Shown: positions 49,379 through 61,465, counted from the stretch's first letter. The stretch is DNA of 64,000 nucleotides from Isoetes taiwanensis (GCA_021234155.1 JAJEKV010000045.1:8231105-8295104); one strand, 5' to 3'. Notes: generated by a model not told the origin, from the letters alone. Made by a program: numbers and translations.

Positions 49379-49797
49379 TGTATAAAAAACAGCCCCATGC
49401 ACATCAGAGAGCTCCAAACTGCAAGACCAAACCACATGTGATTGCCAACTGTGTTAGGAGCCATCTACGGGCCAAGAGTAAGCAAGCTACAAAGTGGGAC
49501 TAGAAATACAAGAGCATGATATCAAAATGGAAAAGATGATCCATGAGGATCCCCGAAAACCATGAGGCTACGCCGAGATCGGAAAATATAGGCTCAACCC
49601 AGAAGCATATAAAAAGAAGCTACATGCACATGAATGAGCTCCAAAATCGCAAGACCAGAACCATATGCGACTATCAAATGTGTTAGAAGCCATCCACGGG
49701 TCAAGAGTCACAAACTATAAAGTCGAATAGAAATACAAGAGCATAATATCAAAAATTGAAGAGATGATCCATAATGATCCTCGGAAGCCACGGGCTA
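49379..49797 (+). repeat. Tandem duplication, period about 228 bp
   Basis: 49,379-49,570 and 49,607-49,797 share blocks such as GAGCTCCAAA, AGAAATACAAGAGCATGATA and GATGATCCATGAGGATCC, with about 10-15 percent difference by eye. Confidence 0.8.
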
Positions 49798-49956
49798 CTC
49801 TGTAGAGATAAGAAAAATATAGGCCCACCCCGGAAGGGGGCTTCCCTTGGTGCCCTCGGAAAGCCATGTGCTACTGTTGGAAAAATGCAAAGGCCCATCT
49901 CGGCCAACACTAAAAAAAGTAAAACCCATATAGGAGAGTAAGAGGGTGGGAGGGGG

Positions 49957-50186
49957 GAACTCCGTAAAACAACAAGATTCAAATTTCGAGGGAAACGCCC
50001 CAGATGAGGAATGCTTGAAGACACAAGGCTTTTATGGGAGAAAAGGCTAAAGAAAGCATGCACTATAGAAGGCTTGTGCCAAAGAAAGCTTGGATCCAAA
50101 AGCAGAGCTGGCGCCAAAACTGGCGTCCCTATCCCTAGAATGATGGTTCTCTTCTATATAAGAAGAGAACCATTGCATTCTAGGGA
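49957..50186 (+). repeat. Terminal segment of unit 1 with a 55-bp palindrome
   Basis: About 220 bases are nearly identical to 62,320-62,548 (for example AGGCTTTTATGGGAGAAAAG, CTGGCGCCAAAACTGGCG). Its last 55 bases (50,132-50,186) form a near-perfect palindrome: TCCCTAGAATG and GGTTCTCTTCT mirrored as AGAAGAGAACC and CATTCTAGGGA around ATATA. Unit 2 begins directly after it. The 62.5-kb copy keeps most of the palindrome but is cut short at GCATT. Confidence 0.8.
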
Positions 50187-50217
50187 AAGGTCCTTATGCA
50201 CAAATATCAACATCCGA
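50187..50217 (+). repeat. 31-bp repeat, copy 2 (start of unit 2)
   Basis: Identical to 49,015-49,045, placed immediately after the palindrome that ends unit 1. Confidence 0.9.
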
Positions 50218-51417
50218 CACAAAGAGGAACCTCCCTCAAACCCCATTATACCTGAGACCACGAGAGATTGTAAGGCACACTGCTAGGAAAGTGTAACGAT
50301 CATGAGATGAGGTGGGATGCCACTGCAAATAGAGGGGAAGGGGTGCAAGAAACCCTAAGACAATTGGACCGCATAAGGCAAAGAAGGCATGAAAATCGAA
50401 CACAAACAAGATCAATGGCCACCACCAAAGCACATGAAATCAAATTGTAGAACCAACGCACCAACAAACTACAGAGAATATCTAACGACACGATGCTATA
50501 GAAACAAACATACCTAACTTATATTTTCCATGCAGAACAGACTCAAGCAAACTTTCATGAAGACAATGCAAACTCCATAATAAGAAAGACCAAAAACTAT
50601 GCACCATGGAATGCATAAAAAGAGAAGACATCGAGACTGGACATAGTCAACAAGCTAACAAAGAGCCCCTGGAACCGAAATTCATGAATCAACATATCAT
50701 CAGTGAACTACAGTGAATACCATAATGACAAAACACTACAACAAACAAGGACTAAAACCTAAACATATACACTACATGCATAACCAATTCAAACAAACTT
50801 TCAAAAATAGAAACAACATAACCTACGGGAACAAGACAATAGGGACCCCGAGACACAAGAACAAACAGATTTCATAAGGTGACAGAACAATTATGCAATT
50901 GAGAACACCGGTAGACGATGCCACAGAGACAGTGAGGATGGGATTAAGGCCAAGAAAAAGAATGGATGAAGAAAACTGAGTGCAACCTGAAACAAGAACA
51001 AATACCATTTAAGAAAGCAAGACAACGGACCACAATAACCACTACAACATGCATGAATTTGCGAAGATGCAACCGCATTTTGAAATTTAAAAACGCAGGC
51101 CAAATGGGAGAATGTCGCGGGAAAAAGGGAATACCAAACAACTCCTTTACTTTGTAAGAGGTCAACACAGAAAAAGGCATGACGACTGGACCAACAAGGA
51201 AAGAAGAACTACATCAAATCAAGGGGCAGACAAAGGAGGGAATCAAGACAATAGCAGAGCAAAGATGTATCTCAAGGGATGAAATGGAAACAAGAGGAAA
51301 GGAACAAACATAGGGTGAAAAAAGACGAACAGGAGACCAGAATGAAATGGATAGAAAAAGGGATCGAGAACAGAGAAACAAAGCAAACGAGACAAAATGG
51401 TCGAGGGCACAAAAAAG

Positions 51418-51750
51418 GAAATAACTAAAGGCCCGCAAAGGCACTAATGAGACACTAAGAATCCATGACAAAGAGCGAGTATAGGCCCTCATAAGGGCAT
51501 CCATGAGAACCACTGAGAACATATGAGAATATTGGAGTAAAAGAACAAATAGAGCAACAACAAGAAATAGCAAGGACAAAAATGGAAATAACTAAAAGGC
51601 CCTCAAAGGCACTAATGAGACACCAAGAATCTATGACAAAGAGCGAGTATAGGCCCTCATAAGGGCATCCACGAGAACCACTGAGAACATATGAGAATAT
51701 TAGAGTAAAAAAACAAATTTAGCAACAACAATAAATAGCAAGGACTAAAA
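51418..51750 (+). repeat. Tandem duplication, period about 165 bp
   Basis: GGAAATAACTAAAGGCC through GAGCGAGTATAGGCCCTCAT to GAGAACATATGAGAATATT occurs at 51,418-51,580 and again at 51,583-51,750 with few changes. A diverged third copy sits at about 52,285-52,395 (GAGTATGGGCCCTCATCAGG). Confidence 0.88.
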
Positions 51751-54679
51751 TTCATGAATGTATACCCACATGCATAACCGATCCAAGCGAATTTTCAACG
51801 TAGAAACAACAATCGGGACCTTGAGACTCAAGAACAATCTAGAGGACTGGACCAAAGAACCCATTATGGTGAGAGAAAGATAGAGAAAGATGGGTGCTAT
51901 ATGACATCGTCGGAAGAAGCAGAGTTTAGAGAACAACTCGGTGAACAACTTGCAAATTTGGTTGACGAGTGTAAACCGGTCACTGAAACCAACAAGAATA
52001 AAAAAGGCTAAGCAAGGTGGATGAAACAACTGGGGTCAACATAGTAAAACAACATAATGAATGGACACCACTAGGGCAAAAAGCACTATGATGAGTCAAG
52101 AGGCGGGCAAAGGAGGGAGTCAAGACAATAGAAGAGCAAAGACGTTTCCAGAGATAAAATGAACAAACAAAGAGGAAAGGGACAAAATGCAAAATGAAAA
52201 AAGAAAGGAATGCGAGATTATAATGAAATGAATGGAATAAGGGATTAGGAATAGAGGAACAGAGCAAATTGGGACAAAGGAGTTAAGGCCACAAATGCAA
52301 ATAAAGCCCTCGAAGGCATTCACGAGAAACTAAGAATCAATGATAAAAGAGAAGAGTATGGGCCCTCATCAGGGCATCCAAAAGAATGTGAGAAACAAGC
52401 ATGCACTTATTTACCTATACATACACCTAGAAACAAAGTTCAAGACTCTTAAAGCAACAAAGGAAAGCAAAACAAATGAAAAGGATGGAGAAATGGGATA
52501 AAGAAAAAAGGCACTAGAAAACCGCTCTGAAATGGAAAGACGAGGGAAATAAATTGGGCAATTGAACAAACTACAACTGAAAAGACCCGGGAAAAAGCAC
52601 GAGTGAGAGGAACAAATCATGCATGTGCAAGTGAACAAACTACTGCTGAGAAATCATGAGCCAAGAATGCTAAGAGCAATCAGACAGATGGGAAAACTCA
52701 GGACAACTCGGACAAGCAGAGCAATGTAACGACGTATGGAAGCTACTCAAGCACAACCCGGACTGCAAGAGCCAGGACTCAAGGGACACCATAAGAGCTC
52801 AACGAGACAACTGGAACAAAAGTCGACAAAAAGGAATAATGGACATCCTGTAGTAAAGGGAACGAGTAAAGGCAGTGGAAATAAGCCAATGAACCAAAAA
52901 AATAGAAGGGGCACATGGCTAGGTGGTCATCACAAGTACATGGAACTAGCCACCTAAAGGAATATAAAAGAAGATTTGCAACTAAATGTCACAAGCACCA
53001 ATGCAACAAGAATGCAATAGCTCAACCCATACAAAATGTAAACTGAGATATGGCACTGGCAAAAACCATGTATACACGAGCCAAATGATTCTAGCAAATA
53101 CCACCAATTGTAAAAACTCCTGCAAAACGACCAAATGTAAGCGACCACCACAAATGGTACCAATAGACCAACGACGGGGAAACCTGAGATCTTCAGCAAA
53201 AAGGGACCATATCTAAGTATGGAAGCAAAGCGCATTAAAAGGACTAATTGCGGTAGAAAATAGAGACGTTATGGACCACAACCATGTCTACGAGATTTGA
53301 AAGTGTCGAGAATAACCAAAAACAACATGGCATGAACTAACATGAATCACCAACTCATGACGAATGCAGCTAAGGAAAAGTTCATGAGTAGAAAAAATGC
53401 CAGAATATCCAAATGGAGAAGGTTATAAACAAGATACTAGAAATACCTGACTCGCCCGACAACTCGTGCTAAAGTCCTTAGGTCAAGTGCCAAAAATGTC
53501 AACAAAAGGGAGCAACCGGCATGTGTTGATTAAACACCGGATATAGTGAGGAATTGCCCAAAATGCAATGAATGCAACTAAATGCAAAACTAAAAGCAAC
53601 ATACAAAGTAGTTAGTCCCTTGTTGAACTACGTGGACAAAGAGTTGACAACGATCCCCATCAATGTCGACTAGAGATGGCACCACCCCTTCATAATGACA
53701 AGACGAGGAAAAATACCAAGAAGCCAGACATTGACCCCTCTAGTCGCCAAGTCAAAAAATGATTCTTATCAGCATCTACTCGAGATGCCATCCCCAACCG
53801 AACCATAGCTCGAACCTTTTCCACCCAAGAACCCTGCAACTAAAAACCAACATTTGCAAAAAAGGAGGGAACCATACATGGTCAGGCAACCAAAGGAAAA
53901 AACCATCAACTCTGACAAATATACTAATCTAAACACCAACTGGCCCAAGAGAACCTGATAAAACAAACATCTAACAACCTTACTTTTACCCACTACGTAA
54001 CTTACAAAACAAGACAGGGTTTCAAACATTCAAATCCGAAAGAGAGAGCAAAAGGACATAAAATAGACCACCAAAGAGAGAAACTATCACTAGGACGCCA
54101 CCCAAGGAAATATACAACCACGACAATTATACAAAGCTAAATGCAAACCGACCCAAGAAAAGAACCAGACGACTCTGGAAAAATGAGCAATAACCCATAA
54201 TTTACACATTTACAAATACACGCAAGTAAGAAAGCAAAAAAAAAGGATTTGACACGTAAGATGGTTAATCTAGATACGGAAAAATAGAGACAATGAGGAT
54301 GGACACCATAAATCGACCAACCCAAGAAGCTGAAAGAAAGAACAAAGAAAGCGCATACCATTAAAAGAAAAACAACATTATGAAAACTACCTAAAGATCG
54401 ACATAAAGGACAAAACCCAACGCAGGAAAAAACTCCTAGACGGCAATGCATCATATATCCAAGCAGCACACCGACCAAACGAGCAAAAAATCAAAACCAA
54501 CCAAAAATACCATGCAGCGAACCTAACACGACCCATGCAAGAACCAAACAACCAAGAAAGCAACGAAGCAAAACATGGACTGACTGTAGACTCCAAGTTC
54601 AAGCACATCCACGGTAACCAACAGAAAAGACAACACAAACCAGAAAATGCTCTTTTGGGGGGGTAGGGCAATAACGGAC

Positions 54680-54990
54680 CCAAGCACAACGACCTATGCA
54701 CCAAGACCTTTGTGTTAATAATGGCTAATCTTGTCATTAATATTTAATAATATTATGCACAAGGACCCCTTATTATAATGTTTATAACAAAAAAAAAAAG
54801 GTTTAACGTTTATAACAAAAATAAAAGGGGCACAATGGGCATCAAAACAATAAGGAAAGATGAAGGCGTGATTAGGCGGACCAAAGCCAACCTAGAGCAC
54901 AACCGGCTATTACGCAGGGACGCTTTATTTATTAATGTCCCAACAATATGCACGAAGACATTTGGTTATTAATGTTTAATAATTACGACC
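54680..54990. repeat. Diverged repeats of an ATGCAC-AAGAC / TTAATAATG motif
   Basis: Three related pieces at about 54,690, 54,755 and 54,943 (ATGCACCAAGACCTTTG, ATGCACAAGGACCCC, ATGCACGAAGACATTTGG), each followed or preceded by TTAATAATG-like text. The word also recalls the 31-bp terminal repeat (CCTTATGCAC). Confidence 0.45.
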
Positions 54991-56013
54991 TATGGAACTG
55001 ACATGATAATAAAGCCTGAGGGCCAAGGATGAGCGAAGAAAAAGCAGCGGAATCAAAGGCGATTAAGACAAAGAAACTTCTGTCGATGGTGCAAAAATGG
55101 GGCGGATAGAAATAATGAAAACTTAGCAAGGGAACTTATGCCATATCAGGAACATCCAACAAATATGTGCGACTAGCCAACTACTGACGGCTCTAGACCA
55201 CAAATAACACCAAACAACTATTGCAACAATGACAACCATGCAAGAGGAGAAGAGACATATGCAATGCAATACCAAAACACGAACTATCCCTTAGACTGAA
55301 ACCCTTAGGACACAATAATCAAGTCATAACATGCAAATCAATTCAACCATTAGCACCAAGCACATAGCACTTGTATCCACAAAATACATCATCGGACATA
55401 AAAAACTAGGGAAGGACGGACAACTCAAACTACTATGGGATGAAGACATTACCATCCATATGTTAAAATACCATACCCAATCATGCTACCTGGGTCAACA
55501 AAGACGAATGGGTGCTAAAATGCGAGAACCCCAAGCAAACAAATAAGGAAATAAAGTGAAAGAAAGGGTCCGACTATATGGAAGTAGCAGAAAGTGTAGA
55601 AAGATGACATAGTCATGAAACCTTCATATAGAAAAGGCCCAACGTGGCAAACAACTGGTGAATATGTGTAAACCACTTGCAAACTAGTAAAATTACATCG
55701 AGACCATGAGAAACCACACGATATCATGATTCATGCAAAACCACATGAGGCAAGCCCCACCACATGATGTCACCTATATAAACTAGGATCTATCTATCTA
55801 TCTATATATAATAATAAAGCCGAAATATGATAATTTGTGCGCGATCTTGTCCGTTAATTTTGTTGTGTGTAAAAACTTATTTTGAGCCGTTTAATTATTT
55901 TGCCCTTTCCTTTTTTTTTTCTTTTTTTTTTGCTAGGTCAGAAACGACCGTGAAAAATTTGGCTCAATTTTCTTGGAAAAGCTCCGATTCACTCGGATCA
56001 CTGAAGCTTATGA

Positions 56014-56272
56014 TCGATATTGCTCTTGCATCATGATTCTGTTGAAAACTTCTCTCCACTGCTTGTCTCCATCAGATTATTAGGTTCCCACTCGCCAGTA
56101 CTCTCCCCATCACGCTCTCACACTTCAGCAGGAAGGTTATTGCATCATAGCAGCCTTCACAAGATTCGCGCAAGCAGATTAAACGAAGATGTTCCGCCAG
56201 AAAACATGGAAAGCTATCTAAAGGATCTTTCTTTGGAGTATGACAGCGTCTGGGACACAAAGCCTGCCTGGT
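56014..56272 (+). pseudogene. Captured exon of an unidentified, perhaps plastid, protein
   Basis: Open from 56,014; a Ser/His-rich, transit-peptide-like stretch is followed by ENMESYLKDLSLEYDSVWDT and KPAW. A good donor (CCTGCCTG|GTATAT, 56,273) ends the coding signal. The ending recalls the start of DUF6737-type plastid/cyanobacterial membrane proteins, but this is from memory and unverified. No in-frame ATG precedes the Ser-rich part; the first is at 56,209. No continuing exon was found before the RecA fragment. Confidence 0.4.
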
Positions 56273-57702
56273 ATATCTTTGTTCTCACACCTTAATCTTC
56301 TCTTCCTTTCCTAATTCAGGGCATGGCAAATGATAAGAATTAGTATTTCTAATTCAAGGTTACAGTAAATTTTGAGAATGGTAATCTCGGTCTTTTCAAT
56401 GTAGAAAAGACTAGAAACCAGATAATGCATGCATTTATAAATTAGATTCTTCTTCAGTTAACCTTCTGAGTCAGGTTATAATTTCTGGCTCATTGACTGT
56501 TGCATCAACATATGGAGCTATTTGTGATGAATAATAACATTGAAGGCACGTTGCTTTTTGTTAGGTTCTAAATCGTTCATTTGCCTTCATGTTAGAGAAA
56601 ACCATTTTTTTCATGAAACAGATGCAGAATGCTCACTGTAGCGATGTCTTCTTAGGCAATAGGCAATGACGATGGCTTCGAATGTCGCTTCGGCATGCAG
56701 AGTTTTTTTTCTTTATACGGCAAACCTCTGATTCATGAACCTAATATCAGATGATTGCTCAATTACGATTGGGTGGCAGCTTCTACCAGAATTTGCCAGA
56801 TTCTTTATATAGGCAAGCCTCTAATTCACATGTTTGAAACCATGTGGGTATTTTTAGAAGAAAAAGAAGTTGGAAAGGTTGCGTTTTAGTTCATTGGACG
56901 TTTTGAAGCCATAACTAAACATTTAGCATGCAGCTTCTTCTCTGAAATCTATTCCGTCATCCCTGAAACCTATTCCGTCAAAGCTTCAAGCAAGTTTGAG
57001 CTCCAGCTGTGAAACGATCTGGCAGGCGATGACAAGTAAGATTACTTGGTATTAATCTTTGTTTATGATGCTCTCCCTTTCGATGTCTAAATTTCCAACT
57101 GCAGGTCCTTACCTTATGCCAGTAACTGATTTACTCTCGAGGAGCACTTATTTGCAAGCTTTGCATTGAGAATCGAAGGTTCACAGCATTTCTGGCTAAA
57201 GCAACTTCTCCCATTGCTCCTTATTGTTTTGACATGCAGGAAAGTTCTCAGTTTTGTGAGAAAATGCAGGAGAGCTTCAGATATCGGCGATTGGCTGAGT
57301 AAATTATGAAGCTACCAAGCAATTTCGGCCAGATAAGCTCTTTTTGCATAACCATATCATATTTTAAGCTCAACATTTTAATCTGTTAACTTTATCCCCT
57401 ATTTTTGCAGCATGTTCGCCTTAGAATTGGGACTCATTTCAATGTTTCTGAGGACTGTACTTATCTCATAATGTTAAAGTAAAGATCTTTTCGCGCAGCA
57501 TCACCAGATCTTTACTGGTTATTTGGCGTTTGATGCGAGCTATTGTCATAGCTTTTCCTAGAGCGATTACCTGCCCCTTTTTCTTTTCTTACACTTGAAT
57601 TATTTGTGGTCTTTGGCTATTGTCAGGCATATTCATCTTGTACCTGATTTGATGATTTAGATGCTTGCATCAATGCCAGTGTTTTATGTTCATGTTCTGC
57701 AG

Positions 57703-58678
57703 GGGCATGTTATCGAAATTTATGGGCCTGAAGCATCTGAAAAAACTACTCTTGCCCTACATGTCATTGCAGAAGCTTTAAAGAAAGGTGATATGTTGCT
57801 ACTAATGACCTTCATGATATTTTTAACATATTTGCTGATCGGAAGAGTTGTGCATCTAACCATCTATAAGCATATATACCTTCAAGCGTTTGTGTTTTCA
57901 TTGATGTGGAACATGCACTTGATTCATCGATGGCAAAAGCAATTGGTGTACAAAACAAAAATTTGCTTGTTGCACAGCCTGGTTGTGGAGAGCATGCATT
58001 ATATTGACCAACACCTTTGTTCACAGCAACTCAATTGACGTTATTGTGATAGACAATGTAAGAAACTTTTGTAACAGTGAGAGAAATGAATAGTGTCTAC
58101 TACAGCTTAATAGTTTAAAAGCCATTATCTGTAGGTTGCTGCTTTAGTTCCCCGGATGGAGCTTGAGGGAGAAATGAGTGATTCTCATATGGCTGTATTA
58201 GCATGCTTGATGAGTCAAGCATTGAGCAAGTTGACACATTCTCTAGCATGCTCACAGGTCATTCTAATCTTTTAATCTTCATAAACCAAGTAAGACCTCT
58301 TGGTATCATTAAGCAGAAATATTGTGGCCACAAGACATCTTCCATCAACTTTGTCCAATTTGATTTCTCTTTTTTCCCCTCTGCTTTACATTATGATGCA
58401 ATCTTGTAGATGAACGTATCGGTTTCTAAGAGCACTCTGGCCTTTCTAGGGCTACCAAAACTTTTCCACATTATTTAGGATCCTTGATCTATGGAGTACC
58501 AAAGTAGAAGTAACACTAGCTCTTATTTTTGTACATTCTGAAACTTATCTTGGCTAGAGTACATAGATCAATTTTGACATTCCAGATCCAGTCAAAGATG
58601 CAAACTCTTGGGTGCTTTGGAGATGCATCACTTGAGGTGATATCTGGAGGCAATGCTGTGAAGTTTTATGCTTTAGTA
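57703..58678 (+). pseudogene. Captured organellar RecA gene fragment (four exons)
   Basis: RecA is the bacterial-type recombinase that plants use in mitochondria and chloroplasts for strand exchange. Exons with good borders: 57,703-57,787 (Walker A region, [22 protein letters not shown]), 57,887-58,058 ([20 protein letters not shown]), 58,135-58,289 ([19 protein letters not shown], then FINQVR) and 58,586-58,678 (QTLGCFGDAS, then SGGNAVKFYA). The Walker A glycine before Lys is Glu, exon 2 has a base deletion, exon 3 is frameshifted before FINQVR, and both ends of the gene are missing. Introns kept in place show capture at DNA level, not retroposition. Confidence 0.88.
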
Positions 58679-58934
58679 TGATTGAACATTGATTAATAAA
58701 TCATGGTGAAGAGGTATGAATGGCTTAGTTATCCATGCCTTGTATAAAGTTTGCAATAGCCCATGCAAAGTTTACAATAATGTTATGTTGTTCTACTTAG
58801 TGACTGAGTTTATTTTAGGCTTTCAAGTAGTGGGGGCAAGCAGCGGGGGCAACTGTGGTTGTCAAGATTGCTAAAAATAAACTTTTCTTGCAAATCGGCT
58901 GAATTTGAATTGAGTTTGGGAAAAGCAATTTTGG

Positions 58935-59430
58935 CTAGATATTCGGCTTAGCATTGGGACTCATTTCAACATTTTCGAGGACTGTACTTATGCAGCATCT
59001 CATAATGTTAAGACAGAGATTTTTCCAAAGATCTTTCCGTGAGGCAGTTTCACCAGATCGTTACTAATTATTTGGCATCTGATGCGAGCTATTGCGATGG
59101 CTTTTCCTAGAGTGATTACCTTGCCCCTTTTTTTTCTCATACTTGAATTATCTGTTGTCTTTGATTATTGTCAGGCCTGCCCATCTTCTACCTGATTCGA
59201 TAATTTAGATGCTTGCATCAGTGCCAGTGTTTCATGTTCATGTTATGCAGAGACTTGTTATCGAACTTTATAGGCCTGAAGCATCTGGAAAAGCTACTCT
59301 TGCCCTCCATCTCAGCTCAAAAGAAAGGGGGTATGTTGCTACTAATGATCTTCATGATATTTTTAACATGTTTGCCGATCAAAAGAGCTGTGCATCTAAC
59401 CATCTATAAGCATATATAGCTTCAGGTGTT
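58935..59430 (+). pseudogene. Second, shorter RecA copy (tandem duplication)
   Basis: 58,935-59,430 repeats 57,410-57,880 in the same orientation with many substitutions. It includes intron text (GGGACTCATTTCAA, GATGCGAGCTATTG) and the Walker A exon (VIELYRPEASGKATLALHLS, 59,244-59,300). Here the Walker A Gly is kept but one Thr became Ala and the first Gly became Arg. Later RecA exons are not repeated. The tandem period is about 1.54 kb. Confidence 0.82.
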
Positions 59431-60712
59431 TGTGAACGGCAGTATGAAGTGGTTATTATTATGACAAGTTTTTTTTGTTTAATTATGTTGAGTTATATTT
59501 TTTTTCTTATGCCATTAGGCAAAGCTGCAACGATTTGCAAAGGATGCTGCAACTATGAAGGGAGTAAAATGTATTTGTTAGGCCCGAGGGATTGTGTTCG
59601 TTATTTATTTGGACCTTAATTCAACAAAGCAGTTGATGCAGGGCATTTGCCATAAGATTGAGTGCATGGACTTATATTTCCAAGTCTCTTTCACATAAAC
59701 CTTCCCTTTTGTACTTAGATTTTTTCATTTGCAGAGCAACTACCAATTAGTCCAAATGGCACAAGTGTGCATGAAACAGAGAAATGTGCAGGTTGACACA
59801 AGAATGGCTGAAAATTCTTAACAAATTCATCTAATCACACTTATTTTTATCTTTATCTTTTATTTATGAGAAAGGGCTGTGTTTAGCTTCATCTGCACAT
59901 AATTGGCTTGAAAATATCAGGCAAAATGCAAAGGGATATTGGAATTCTTGAGATCACTGCTTCAAATTGTGGATAAGCATTGTTACCTGTAGAATGCTAT
60001 AATTGTTGGTAGGACATCTTCTCAAGACTAGCTATTCCAAATATTGACATTGTGTTACTCATTGTGTTCTTGTAATTTCGAAGAAATTAATAATTCTCTT
60101 ATATGTGCTGAAAAATTAGAAGTGGACCTAAGGAACAAGTGCCTCTATAAACTAATAACTGAGAAATCAATAACATGAATTGTGATGTGTTAACGATGCC
60201 ATGGTGATGTATCTTGCTCATCCTGATATAACAAATAAGGTGTAGAGGAATTATGTGGTTTTCATCGTTTAAAGTATAGTTCCATTACTGATGCCTTACA
60301 AGTTTTTTTAATTATTATACCAAACATTGCTAATATAACGACGGTCTACTATTTTAGAATTTTTTGATATAAAAAGTACACTGTTAGTACTATAAAATGG
60401 TCTTTGGTCTTCATTGTACTTTCTTGTCATGGAAAGTAGACATATTATACAAGTTATACTTAATCAAACAACTCTTATGTATATTTTGTGGGACAATAGA
60501 CCACTTAACCAAGATCTAGAATTTAAGCACTCTTTTCAACTTTATAATCTTTGGCGTACATGATCAATACAATCTATCTAATATGAAATACTAGATAGAA
60601 ATACAATCTTCCACCACTTCTAAGATTCAAATAGGTGAGTTGAATTTTGTAATGAAATTGTTTATAAATATAGCATAAATGATTAATTTTGTTGCTCAAC
60701 AACTGCGTTATA
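59431..60712. other. Helitron 3' part, possible further gene fragments
   Basis: At 59,519-59,700 an exon-like piece after an AG acceptor reads AKLQRFAKDAATMKGVKC, and at 59,735-59,820 another reads NYQLVQMAQVCMKQRNVQVD. Neither is recognised. From 60,000 to the hairpin the DNA is AT-rich with nothing to call. Confidence 0.35.
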
Positions 60713-60740
60713 GCCCAGCAACGCTGGGCACTTTTTCTAG

Positions 60741-61224
60741 TAATGGAATAATAAAACAATTTGAGATAATGATAATCCAGAAACCATGACGCTTCACGCA
60801 AAAAATGTTTCGTACAACCCATTACAACAACAATGGTTCAAAGACTTGAAAATTGACGAGCCAAAATCATGATGACAATCATATAAGGCTTATGAAAATT
60901 CAATTTTGTCGTTAAGAGATGACAAAAATGTTTAAAAAAGGGGCATACAAGCCTAAGGTCTCAATCTTGTGTAACCTATAATGGTCCATGCAAACTAGGA
61001 CGAAGAAATGAATGGTAACCATGAGTTTCCAACTTACACAATGATGAGAAAACACAAACATGTATATAAGAAGCAAGTAGATTCATCATAATGAGGCAAG
61101 AACATAAGAAACTAGATTTAAGGGACAATCCAATGAGGCATCCTCACATGAGATCAATGTTCACTAAGGCAAATTCTAAGAGAAATGAAAACCTTCTTCA
61201 ATATCAAAATAAATACAATAACAA
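60741..61224. other. Continuation of the A-rich insert right of the Helitron
   Basis: Same A-rich, T-poor character as 50.2-55.8 kb. This supports the view that the Helitron landed inside that element. No gene. Confidence 0.5.
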
Positions 61225-61465
61225 AAATTCGAACCACACAGTAACAAATCTCGAACCATGTTCTCAAGTACATTACATTTGAAACATACCTGTGCAAATC
61301 GGGATTTGAAGCTTGGTGCATCTCGAACCATATTTTCAAATACAATATACTCCGTCTACAAATGAAATACAAAAATATGAAACATACCTGTGCAAATCGA
61401 GATTTGAACCCTGGTCTCCACAACAACAAGCAGAAGCACATACCAACAAGCCAACACAACAACAT
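61225..61465 (-). mobile_element. tRNA-derived SINE with a duplicated B-box region
   Basis: The minus strand has an A-box-like TTGGCTTGTTGGTATG (about 61,455-61,440) and a B-box-like CAGGGTTCAAATCTCG (about 61,413-61,398). The block CAAATCYCGATTTGCACAGG and TATGTTTCA is then repeated about 98 bp further on (61,311-61,280), with a fainter third piece near 61,255 (GGTTCGAGATTTG). Confidence 0.5.

Larger units (their letters stand above)
50218..55788. other. Purine-rich, T-poor tract with internal duplications, no gene
   Basis: For over 5 kb the plus strand is very rich in A with few T, a strong strand asymmetry. Minus-strand frames therefore encode Phe/Leu/Ser/Cys-rich strings by composition alone, and I see no protein family in any of them. 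Internal duplications: blocks at 50,770-51,400 recur in order at about 51,750-52,290, and a shorter tandem pair is listed separately. This could be the body of a non-coding retroelement derivative. Confidence 0.55.
55789..60740 (+). mobile_element. Helitron of about 4.95 kb carrying host gene fragments
   Basis: The 3' end has a perfect stem GCCCAGCAACGCTGGGC (60,713-60,729), seven bases, then CTAG (60,737-60,740) followed by T. The 5' end lies in TCTATCTATCTATATATAAT (any TC from 55,789 to 55,801, each preceded by A), followed by AATAAAGCCGAAATATG and GTGCGCGATCTTG, text common near plant Helitron starts. Rolling-circle Rep/helicase coding is absent, so it is non-autonomous. It carries RecA exons and other fragments and is of the same family as 44,390-45,668. 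Confidence 0.75.

Noticed and set aside
49015-50217. The 31-bp direct repeats as a target-site duplication around 49,046-50,186
   Set aside because: Thirty-one bases is too long for known plant elements, and the shared 220-bp end at 62.3 kb shows the repeats are element termini.
51214-54737. Minus-strand frames rich in Phe, Leu, Ser and Cys, resembling membrane proteins
   Set aside because: Composition of the A-rich plus strand explains them; no motif, no consistent start and many overlapping alternatives.
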